Origin: Acidobacteriota bacterium
Lineage (GTDB): Bacteria; Acidobacteriota; Vicinamibacteria; Vicinamibacterales; JAFNAJ01
Length of the DNA: 36,854 bases
Direction: 5' to 3'
NCBI GenBank assembly: GCA_023384575.1
Contig: JAHDVP010000036.1
Coordinates: forward strand, 1 to 36,854
Of the stretch, positions 17,701 to 25,000 are shown one piece after another. Each line of letters opens with the position of its first letter. The first letter of the stretch is position 1. A program made the translations under genes and the position numbers. The notes beneath the pieces are model-generated. The model searched no databases. It was given only the letters and a program-made list of their open reading frames with translations, and had not been told where the DNA came from.

Positions 17701-20700
17701 CCGTCTGCTCCGGTGAACGTCGTGGCAATCGCCACGCTCGGCGCGGCCGCCTCGAAGAGCCGCACCATGACGTCGGCGCCGGCCGGCGTCACGCCGTCGG
17801 CGCGCCGCACGGTGCCGCTCAGACTGCCAACCGGCGCGAGCGTGAGCGTCACGTCAGCGAAGCCGCCGGGTGCACTGAGGTCGACGGTCCTGACGTCGAG
17901 CCGCCCGGAGTCGGTCGCGCGCACCGACACGCTCGCGCCCACGAGGCCCTCGACGACGAACGTCCCGTCTGCCGCGGTCACCGTGGCGGCTGGCGGTCCG
18001 CCGTGGGACACGGTCACCTGCGCGCCGCCAACCGGCACGAACCCGCCCTCGGGCACCGGCGCAACGACGGTACCCGTGAGCGCGCCGCCGATGACGGTCA
18101 CCGTGCTCGTCGCCTTGACGACGCCGCCAATCGACGCGGTGAGCTGCGCGCTGCCGCCCCGCAGTGCCGCGACGGTCGCCGTCGCCGTCGTCTCACCCCC
18201 CGCAACCGTCACGCTCGGGTTCACGGTGGCCGTGGTCGTGGCGCTGCTGGCGAGCGTCACGACCACGCCGCCCGCCGGGGCCGGCGTGTCGAGCGTCACC
18301 GGGACGCCAGCGGTCTCGCCGGCACGCAGGAGCAGCGACGTCGGCAGCGTCGCGGTGTAGTCGAGGGTCACCGTCACCGCCACGGTCACCGAGAACGCGA
18401 GCGCCGTGACCTCGATCGTCGCGGTGCCGTCGCCGACGGCGCTGACGAGGCCGTTGGGCGAGACGGTCACGACGCTGTCGTTGCTCGAGAGGAAACCTGG
18501 CGCGCCCGCAGGCGACGTCGTGCCGTCGTCGTACTGGACGATGACCTGCAGCGGCACGGTCTCGCCCAGGCTCGACAGGGTCAGGCTCGAGGGGCTGACC
18601 GTGATCCCGGTGGGCTCGGGGCTCTCGACGGTGACCGGTACGACCACCGGCGGCAGTCCCGCGCTGGACAGGTTGATCGTCGCCGACCCGAAGCCGGTGG
18701 CCGTCACGCGGCCGGTGTGGTCGACGGTGGCGATGCTGGGGTTGGTCGTCGCAAACTGCACCACGCCCGGAAACGGCCCCAGGGTGTCGTCGGAGAAGCG
18801 TGCCTGTACCGTGATGCGGTCCTGGTGGCCGAGGCCGGACAGGGTCAGCGACGTCGGCGTCGGCTCCACGCCGATCACCGTCGAGAAGTCCACCGCGACC
18901 GATACCGCGACGGGCGTCACCCCGGAGGCGGTCACGCCGACCTGGATGGTCGCGGTCCCGTTCTGTCCGGGAATGACGAGGCCACCAGCGGTCGCGCTGG
19001 CGACCAACGGGGCCGACGACGAGAACGTGAGACCGCTCGCGAGCACCTGCTGGCTTCCGTCGCTGAAGTGTCCCGTCACCGTGAGCAACTGCGAAGGGTG
19101 CGTGCGATTCAACGTGAACGAGAGCGGGCTCACGCTGACGGAGGAGAGCGACGGCGGGGCGGGCACCACGACGGTGACCGGCGTGCTCGACAGCCCGCTG
19201 TCGTCGGTGACGACGATGCGGAGCGTGTCGCCGCCAGCGGCCTCGATCTGGGCCGTGAACGCGCCCGAACCGCTCGCGCCCGCGATGGCGCCCGCCTGCG
19301 TCGAGAGATTGGTGAGCGTCACCACGACACCCGGGCCCACGGCGCCGGCCGCGCCGACGACCGGCACGATGCCGTTCATCGGCGTGCCCGGCGCGATCAA
19401 CGCCACGTTGGCCGGAGACGGGGGCAGGGCTGCGGGCGGCGGCACGAACAGCTCGAAGGGCACGGCCAGCGTCGCGACGTTGCCCGACGTGTCCGTGGCG
19501 GTGATGGTGACGACGTGCAGGCCCGGCGCCAGGCCGGCCGTGTCGAGCGTGAAGCCGCCCGACCCGAGGCCGCGAGGTGCGGTCTCGACATCGAGGCGGT
19601 ACTCGATCGACCCGACACCGATGTTGTCGGTCGCCTCCGTGGCAAAGGCGATGAGCGCACCGTGGCGGAAGCGGTTGCCGGCCGGGGCCACGAGCGCGAT
19701 CTGCGGCGGCGTGATATCGGCGGTCACCTCGAAGCTGGTCGTCGACTCGCCCACGTTACCGGCGCCGTCGGTGGCCACCGCGCGCAGCTGGTACGAGCCG
19801 GCCGCGAGCGCAGTCGTCGACACGACGAAACGATACGGCTCGACGAGCCCGACGCCGACCGGCTGCGGCGAGCCCGCCAGGAACAGCTCGACGCGATCCA
19901 CGCGGCCATCGTCGGCGGCCTCGACCAGGACCGGCAGGAGCTGCCCGCGCGGCACGCGGGCGTCGGCCACGATGGTGACGACCGGCGGGGCGATGTCACC
20001 CACGATCTGCATCGAGAGCGTCGCCGTGCCCATGTTGCCGGAGGCGTCGAACGCCCGAGCGGACAGCACGTGCGTACTCCCCGGCAGGAGCGCGCGGGTC
20101 TCGACCAGGAATCGCACGGCGGAGGTCGAGGCGCGCGTGTCGATCAGCTCGCCGTCGAGCAGCAGGTCCAGGCGGGTGACGCCCACGTTGTCGGTCGCGC
20201 CGACGAGCAGGGGCACGGTCTGGCCCTGGCTGATGGAGCCGGCCGAGAACGGGGCCTCCACGGCGATGGCCACCTCGGGGGCGAGGCCGTCTGGCGACAC
20301 CGGCGACGGCTCAGTGGTGAAGCGGGCCACCACGCCCGAGGCGAGCGCGACCCCGCTCTCGTTGAAGATCGAGGGGTTCACTACGATCGAGTACGTCGTG
20401 CCGAACTGCAGCACGTCGTCGGACCGGAAGATGGCGGCCGTGGCCTCGAAGAGCTCGGCGAAGTCGAGCGAGCCGGGCACGACGTTGCCGTCGGGATCGA
20501 TCACGTTGAACGACGCCCCGGGATACCCGGTGGTGATCGTCGGCAGGATCATCCGGTGCGAGAAGATGGCGGTGATGGCGGGATCGATCGACACGTCGGT
20601 CGTGTTGTGCGCCGGCACCACGGTCACCGTCGGCCGACCGTCCGGATTCAGCCGCTCGGATGGGAGCGTGCCGATGGCACAGCCGATCCGCGATCGACCG

Positions 20701-22067
20701 ATGAACTCCACGTTGAGCGTGATGTTCTCGGTGGCCGCGCCCACACAACTCGTGATCGGCCCGGTGAGGAGCGGCATCACGCGGTAGGTCTGCACCGTGG
20801 TCTCGCCCCGCAGGATGTCGCCCACCGCCCGTGTCTGCGGCCCCTCCATGACGTCGCCCGTGAGTGGGTCGATCAGCTCGGCGCCGCCGCCCACGTCGAT
20901 GAGCAGCGAGGTATAGAGCGCGTCGAGCGTACTGTCGGTGTTGCGAATGGTCACCTCGAGGTCGTACGGCTCGTTGGCGACGACGTAGTCGGGGTGGGAC
21001 ACCTTCACGTCGAGCTTCGGTGGGCCCTTCACCTCCAGGTCCGTCGAGGCCCGCCCTGAGAACGGCAGCGGCTCGGGCAGGAAGGCGCCCGTGACTTTGC
21101 CGCCGAAGTGCACGGTCACCGTATGGGTGCCCTTGCGGTCGCCGCGCACGATGAACTCGCTGGTGTTCTCGGTCGCTGGCTCGAGGTCCGGCACCGACAA
21201 CGTGCCGCCGGCTGGCGCGACCGCGGAGAGCGCGCCTTCGGGCAGTTCCACCCGCGCCGTCAGGTCGGTCAGGGTGAAGAGCGGCGACAGGTTCATCAGG
21301 AGCAGGTTGACGCGGAAGAACTCCTTGAGCGTCTTGATGCGGCCCTCGATCAGGATCACGCCCGGGATCGACGGCATGCCGGGCGCAGGCGGCGCGACCT
21401 CGAAGGGGACGATCTCGATGTTCGGGGCCCTGCCCCCGCCGCCGCCACCGCCGCCACCGCAGGGGATGAGGATCCGGTTCGCGGTGCTCGTGAGGCCCTG
21501 ACCGGGCGAGGCGCACCCGACCGACACCCCCTCGCCAACGGCCACGGGCTGCTGCACGTGACGGACGACCGGGACGGGCACCTGCACCTGCCGCCCCCCG
21601 ACGACGAGCGCCACCACGAAGCGGGAGACGTTGTAATTGCTCGGATCCTCGACGTCGATCGTGCCGTCGGCGACGAGCTGTCGGATCTCCTGCGTCGTGA
21701 GCGGCTGCGTCGTGACGGTGGCGCGTACGATTTCGGTGAGCGAGATCTGCGCGACGCTCAGGCCCTCGACAGAAGCGGTGCGGCCGTCCCGATCGGTCGC
21801 CACGAGCGCGAGCCGGTTCTCGGCATTGGGCTTGAGCGGCACCCGAATGCCGAACTGCGCCTGCCCGGCCGGCAGACGCTGGCTCGCGGCCTGCGACCCG
21901 CCGGAGATCGCGACCGTCGTCGGCGTGGTCTGGGCGGCCGCCGTCGGCACGAGGGCGAGCGTCATCGCCGCCACGATGCCGAGGACCCTGCGCCCGCGCG
22001 GTCGAGAGGTGATCGCCACGGCTGTTGCCCCGGTTCTCGTCGGTCGGCTGGAGTGCCGGTGGGTCAT
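11739..22067 (-). CDS. Giant secreted multidomain protein with Ig-like and carboxypeptidase-regulatory-like repeats
   Basis: 3,442 residues. An export signal ends near PTAAAQ (residue 46). A nine-glycine run (204-212) follows Cys203. Residues 215-475 are beta-rich and unassigned. An SbsA-type Ig domain (about 478-586) is followed by three Ig-like domains with DNVG/DASGN motifs (about 596-875), three BIG_2-like domains (about 972-1240), and from about 1327 onward some eighteen repeats resembling CarboxypepD_reg (pattern G-x-V-x-x-x-D-G-x-P). A different beta domain at about 1945-2215, with VFVPATGYFARYLEL, breaks the series. No LPXTG, PEP-CTERM or type IX sorting signal is seen at the C-terminus, which ends VEVFNINF. 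The ATG at 22067 overlaps the stop of the upstream giant gene. The open frame above 22067 runs inside that gene and is not coding. A structural or adhesive extracellular role is inferred. Confidence 0.85.
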   Translation of the reverse strand: MTHRHSSRPTRTGATAVAITSRPRGRRVLGIVAAMTLALVPTAAAQTTPTTVAISGGSQAASQRLPAGQAQFGIRVPLKPNAENRLALVATDRDGRTASVEGLSVAQISLTEIVRATVTTQPLTTQEIRQLVADGTIDVEDPSNYNVSRFVVALVVGGRQVQVPVPVVRHVQQPVAVGEGVSVGCASPGQGLTSTANRILIPCGGGGGGGGGRAPNIEIVPFEVAPPAPGMPSIPGVILIEGRIKTLKEFFRVNLLLMNLSPLFTLTDLTARVELPEGALSAVAPAGGTLSVPDLEPATENTSEFIVRGDRKGTHTVTVHFGGKVTGAFLPEPLPFSGRASTDLEVKGPPKLDVKVSHPDYVVANEPYDLEVTIRNTDSTLDALYTSLLIDVGGGAELIDPLTGDVMEGPQTRAVGDILRGETTVQTYRVMPLLTGPITSCVGAATENITLNVEFIGRSRIGCAIGTLPSERLNPDGRPTVTVVPAHNTTDVSIDPAITAIFSHRMILPTITTGYPGASFNVIDPDGNVVPGSLDFAELFEATAAIFRSDDVLQFGTTYSIVVNPSIFNESGVALASGVVARFTTEPSPVSPDGLAPEVAIAVEAPFSAGSISQGQTVPLLVGATDNVGVTRLDLLLDGELIDTRASTSAVRFLVETRALLPGSTHVLSARAFDASGNMGTATLSMQIVGDIAPPVVTIVADARVPRGQLLPVLVEAADDGRVDRVELFLAGSPQPVGVGLVEPYRFVVSTTALAAGSYQLRAVATDGAGNVGESTTSFEVTADITPPQIALVAPAGNRFRHGALIAFATEATDNIGVGSIEYRLDVETAPRGLGSGGFTLDTAGLAPGLHVVTITATDTSGNVATLAVPFELFVPPPAALPPSPANVALIAPGTPMNGIVPVVGAAGAVGPGVVVTLTNLSTQAGAIAGASGSGAFTAQIEAAGGDTLRIVVTDDSGLSSTPVTVVVPAPPSLSSVSVSPLSFTLNRTHPSQLLTVTGHFSDGSQQVLASGLTFSSSAPLVASATAGGLVIPGQNGTATIQVGVTASGVTPVAVSVAVDFSTVIGVEPTPTSLTLSGLGHQDRITVQARFSDDTLGPFPGVVQFATTNPSIATVDHTGRVTATGFGSATINLSSAGLPPVVVPVTVESPEPTGITVSPSSLTLSSLGETVPLQVIVQYDDGTTSPAGAPGFLSSNDSVVTVSPNGLVSAVGDGTATIEVTALAFSVTVAVTVTLDYTATLPTSLLLRAGETAGVPVTLDTPAPAGGVVVTLASSATTTATVNPSVTVAGGETTATATVAALRGGSAQLTASIGGVVKATSTVTVIGGALTGTVVAPVPEGGFVPVGGAQVTVSHGGPPAATVTAADGTFVVEGLVGASVSVRATDSGRLDVRTVDLSAPGGFADVTLTLAPVGSLSGTVRRADGVTPAGADVMVRLFEAAAPSVAIATTFTGADGRYLFPLVAPGGYVIIASAQNVDIGRAEAAVASGEEVVADVVTLARATVEITVNAAAGAPVSGAVVSFEATSALGTAPQRTATTDGEGVARFADVLAGTFTATANDPATGQGGSTSGQVVADGATVSATITLSAFGNITGTVVRADGTTPVPGAMVTARCGPTCAYTREADANGAYSFLFLPLGTYTMFATDPGTRGQGVHPSVVAFAVSGETIERDVTLRPQGALLATVVDAGGQPVDGATVTVEVTSAPLTDVLSGTTGIVDGQAGRVLLDRLLAGSFTVTATAAGLSGAGTPGTIVADEVSTVTIALEPRGSITVAVFDQDGETPAAGSVRITRTTGAQVNGTLANGTFTATDLPMGSYFVDAFDGAGRRRATTSGIVLAVNGDHPTVALAFVAQGTVRGRVIHPNVGGDVGHLTVSVQALDPIFGGFRFGQTDAAGNYEVTGVTAGAVRVTSSKPAEQLLGESTGVLTYVPPAPAVISIDVLLQDNAVTLPTTLADGNNSGHAITQAAGLGESNVRTFRYGGLGLTLTPQGGAPQTFTGATLGTRENAGREIAVRQDGVGGLDVTRKVFVPATGYFARYLELLSNPTGEDVTVDVAVESRLYGGVLQFCSFQCERTHFLSTTSSGDDVIDVASETPDRWVSFGATGANPYVNPNEVASVSFVFDGEGGSVRVGSAVYEALNPNVSPFLRPRFAYAWQSVTVPAGSTVALMHFVSLQGGVPAATASADRLVQLPPEALEGLSASEIAAIANFDVPSTGTTLVAPLPPITGAVTGQVLEGDAETGVGLAWVRFRSTVPVHPRQIEFQTDASGNFTFTGVPGTPVPVADFTLDARHPINQIRVSPPVTGSFAPGQTTTAQAVVFSDGGVLTGVVRRHTGVPVAGASVVVDSQGQVSNGATLTDANGRYRIGGVVAGDRLLRGTVSHPQGTALQIVEQIVTLAPGEVRDDALLVEPTGAVQGVLLDAAGVPQPSRQVRLRDGTASYQRFATTNASGQFTFTDARLGSFTVASTDPSNNLEVSEPVVVAVDQTSLVELRYVGNVAMTVLVTRANGTPIGGMSVQVTGTGFSRPVVTTNASGIATVTDVPAGRAATVAAFHPLQPAILQTTQAVTTAPGQELTLALPAFGSISGTVRRPTGALVGPGVRVEVFQGTGAPSFYYQTFTDANSRYATDTATQPVPANVNVNVRVQRPEALSDGFNRPTLTFADHRITADGQALALDVRTPAVASVRFTVTEGGLPVSGAGVFPVFSNGSEPASTTSVTNATGQVTLAEIVEGSYAYRVRRTNQRSSDLLDVAAVVVGPASDGGIVDVAVDVRRFTITVRGTLVQADGVTPLPSPQGVELLRAVDRRQLATVCVGGSGCGQAGLAPGEYHFTQFDATADFWNNPSSGTATGAGVIVRVRSPFYPFESSVIEQLIVPTADGEYVVPPIAVPVHRATIEGQLLAADGATPAGIGVVNLDFVDNTTTRISGAGRNVNEDGTFTFADVFLPVEGARVKLWNVVGLTSGQVSAVTGPVSSIGAVLPVTLTLPPSTFVTARGRVVAGDGVTPLEGMHVDLRYGTNLVTSVSTDGDGRFERRVLAGPDGQIVARVRPFVQADIDVERTAATQGELVDFGDIAVPISVLSGRVRYGSAAPVVFPNVFARHDAGATAFPQTTRSDGTYVFVGIPQGDYTVTASDNDGLEASIEVTLAASDSVVTGADIQLPELATLHIQVRGRDGQPAEYANVVVRSGPTFERQLGWFAEAEEGGAFTVRVPLGTVTVEAEALTCLDAYWWDTCTGLNGAVGIEIADATIDHHVTIDLSDFGGIGFNHVTLQGGAPLTGPLEVSWLGEPHPSFLTPQRTDAAVFEDGEWRIGGVPPGTIRVALRSGNYVTYSDEPGPDPGSGWSSGPWELLAAQRVRFAIFDDNFDRLADRTVLVIIESELGERRFVTTTDGAGEIVVEGLWPHDMSRVRFLVIDDGTGYEVEVWPDGSPEMHVEVFNINF
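11760..18089 (-). repeat. Tandem array of about eighteen carboxypeptidase-regulatory-like domains
   Basis: Protein-level repeats inside the 3,442-residue gene. Each unit of roughly 80-100 residues opens with a strand such as GSLSGTVRRADG, GNITGTVVRADG, GVLTGVVRRHTG, GSISGTVRRPTG or ATIEGQLLAADG and continues with a DANGRY/DASGNF-type turn. Units diverge at the DNA level, so the array is old rather than freshly amplified. The series is interrupted at about 15423-16235 by the unrelated beta domain. The count is by eye. Confidence 0.7.
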
Positions 22068-25000
22068 GGCGTCACCCTGATGGCGATGGAGAGGTCCGAT
22101 GCGACGCTGCTCGTGACCTCGATGGCGTCGACGTTCATGTAGTGGCCGAGCCGGTCGAGCGCCGCGGCCACGCGGTCGATGTCCTCGTCGGGCGGATCCT
22201 CCTCCGACTGTGTGAGGTAGTGCGCGAGCCGGACGAGTGTGAGCTCGAGCCCGACGAGGGTCTCCTGGACGGGTCTCGCGCTCACGGCCGCGATCGGCGC
22301 GCGCCGGAAGCGCGCCTCCTCCACGAGCGTGTAGAGGCGGGCGAGCGACTGCGCGGCGGCGACCTCCTCGCCGGCGCGCAGGAGCGCCACGAAGGTCGAG
22401 AACTCGGCCGTGAGCCCACCGACGATCGTGTTGGCGTGCTCGACGGCCGGCAGGAAGTCGGGCAGCGTGACGTTCAACTGGAACGTGCCGAACGCGTCGG
22501 TCGTCGTGCCGATCCCCGTGCCGGGGATCTCGATGGGAAGGCCGACGAGCGGCGTCCCCGTCACGCTGTCGAGCACGCGACCGCGAATCGCGGTGGCGAA
22601 GCCGATCTGCGCCCGGTACTCGGCCGCGCTCTCCGGGCTCGCCGCGTAGAACACGTCCACCGGCGAGGAGATGGCCATGTCGGCCTCGTCCTCGACGCCG
22701 GTCTGGCCGCACTGCCCCTCCCGAAGTACCTGCCCGGTGACGACCACCGTGAGGCGGTTCAGCCCCTGCTCGAGCGCGACGTCCAGCTCGAAGTCGTGAC
22801 CCGACAACGGGACGTCGTGCCGGTGCTGGTTGGCCGTGAGCCCCACGCTGCCGAGCGAGGGATCGGACACGAAGCCGCGAACCGCGATCGTGGGCGTCGT
22901 CACCACCACGCGGTGGCCCGGCTCGAGGAGCTGCGCGATCGGGCACCGAGCGTCCGGCTCCTCGGTCGGCGGCGGCGGCACACCGGGACCCGGCGTCGGG
23001 ACGACCGCGGGGATCGTGGCCGTCGCCTGCACCGGGATCACGGGTCCGGTCGGCGCGATCGGCGGCGGCGGCACCGGCGGGATCGGCGAGGGGCGCAATC
23101 GCAGCGGTGGCGGCGTTCCCCCGGGCGGCGGCGGCTCCGGCTCGAAGGTGAGTGTGACGACGTTGTGCTGGAAGCGGTTGAGCCCGAGGATGCCGCTCGA
23201 CACCTCGCCCTGGTGGCGAATGGTGTACTCGATGGCGTTCGACCGTGCGGGGTCGAGCAGGTCCGGGATGACCACCACGCCGTCGGCGTCGGCAATCGCG
23301 GTCTTGCCGCGTTCGGGCAGCACCACCATGGCGCCCGACAACGGGTTGCCTCCGGTGTCCAGTACCCGAGCGGACAGCCCGAAGGCCACTTCGCGGAACG
23401 GACTCTCGGCATCGAAGAAGGCGAGCCCCTGGAGATCGCCGCGCAGCTTCACGTCGGAGGGACGCGGCAGCCCCCGCATTACCGTGAAGAGCTTCCGCTC
23501 GAGCGGCGAGATGTTGTTGCCGGTGAACAGCGGCGAGACCTTCGTCTGCGGCAGCATCACGATGGTACCGGCCGTGAGGTCCGACACATAGAGGTTGCCG
23601 TAGACGTCGGCCGCCACGCCGCTCGTGTTCTCGAAGATGCTCGTGCCGGGCTGGAACAGCGGCGCCGCGGTGTAGGTCCAGATGCCCCGGTGTTGCGGCG
23701 GCACCTTGATGACGTTGTCCTGCTGGTTGAAGAAGACGGTCGTGTCGTGGCGCACGACCAGCCCGCTGTTCTCGAAATTGAACAGCGGGCTCTGGGCCCA
23801 GACCTGCGAGACGTTGCGCTCCGGATACTCACCGGGCGCGAACGCCTCGGGCCGCTTGAGATTGGTGATGCGCTGGTTGAGCCCGTCGGCGACGAACAGC
23901 GTCTCGCCGAACATGCCCGGGCCGAACGCCATCGCCTGCACCGACGTGGGATTGGCCCGCATCAGCAGCTGGCTGTAGTAGTTCATGGTGCCGGCGAGCG
24001 AGCGCGCGCCCGTGTAGGGCGCGTAGCGGAAGATGCGGCCCCCGAACTGCGCGTTGCCCGACACGTTGTTCGTGTAGACGTACCCCAGGCTGTCCACCGC
24101 CAGGCCGGCCTGCACGCCCTCTGGCACGACCTTGAATCCCGAGCGCGCGAAGACCCGCATGGTCGGCTTGAGCGAGAACATCAGCCCCTCGAACTGCGGG
24201 GCCGGCAACGAGAGGTATGCCTGTCGGTCGAGCGGGTCGATGGCGAGCGCCGCGACGACGGCCGGCGCCGTGCGCATCGAGACGGTGACGATAGCGACCT
24301 CGCTCGGGTCGCTCACCTGGTAGGCCAGGCCCCTGAGGATCGTCGCTGCCGGGTCGAGCACCGTCTTGAGCGTGTCGAACGACACCGACATCGTGATGGA
24401 GGTCGAGCCGGCCGATGCGAAGCCCCCCCCGGGGAGCGACAGCCCCGAGGGTACGAACGGTGCAAGCAGTGGGGCGATCGCCGTGTCGAACGTGGTCGGA
24501 GCGTACTCGATGGGCCCGCCCACGCGGCGCCGGGCGATCACGTAGTACCCGTTGTTCCCGAGCGGCGGATCCTCGTCGACGAAACGGAGGACCTTCCGAT
24601 CGCCCGGGAAGCGCTGGAGCGCGATACGCTCGTGGCCGCGCGAGGCGTTCTGCCGCCACAGCTCGTACGACCACACGGTGTTGGCGTCGTGCTGGTCGCC
24701 CCGGTCGTTGTCGCTCCGCTGGACCGACAGGAGCACGCCGCGAATCTTCTCGCCGCTCGTGGGGTCGGTGACCTGCTCGGCGCGGAGGATGACCGGGGGG
24801 CGCGGGCGGAGCGACTGGATGATGAGGTCGGCCTGCACCTGGAAGATGGCGCGGACAACAGCGCCCTGCTGCTTCGAGAGCACGTCTTCGGCGTAGCCGC
24901 GGGCCGCGTCGGCCACGTGGCGGATCAGGTTGTACTTGCGGGCCTCGGCCTGCGCCTCGGCCCAGGCGCCCCACGTGGCGTCGACGTTCTCGCGGAAGGC

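Noticed and set aside
11760-18089. Repeat array considered as a CRISPR or DNA minisatellite
   Set aside because: The repetition is at the protein level only; units are about 240-300 bp and diverged, with no conserved DNA repeat or spacers.
14922-21059. 2,045-codon open frame on the plus strand opposite the second giant gene
   Set aside because: It is an antisense by-product of high G+C: the translation is Arg/His/Asp-rich, with no domain motif or Shine-Dalgarno, while the minus strand reads as continuous beta modules.
22068-22946. Upstream in-frame extension of the 3,442-residue protein
   Set aside because: It lies inside the upstream giant gene in another frame, is basic and low in complexity, and would bury the signal peptide at 22067.
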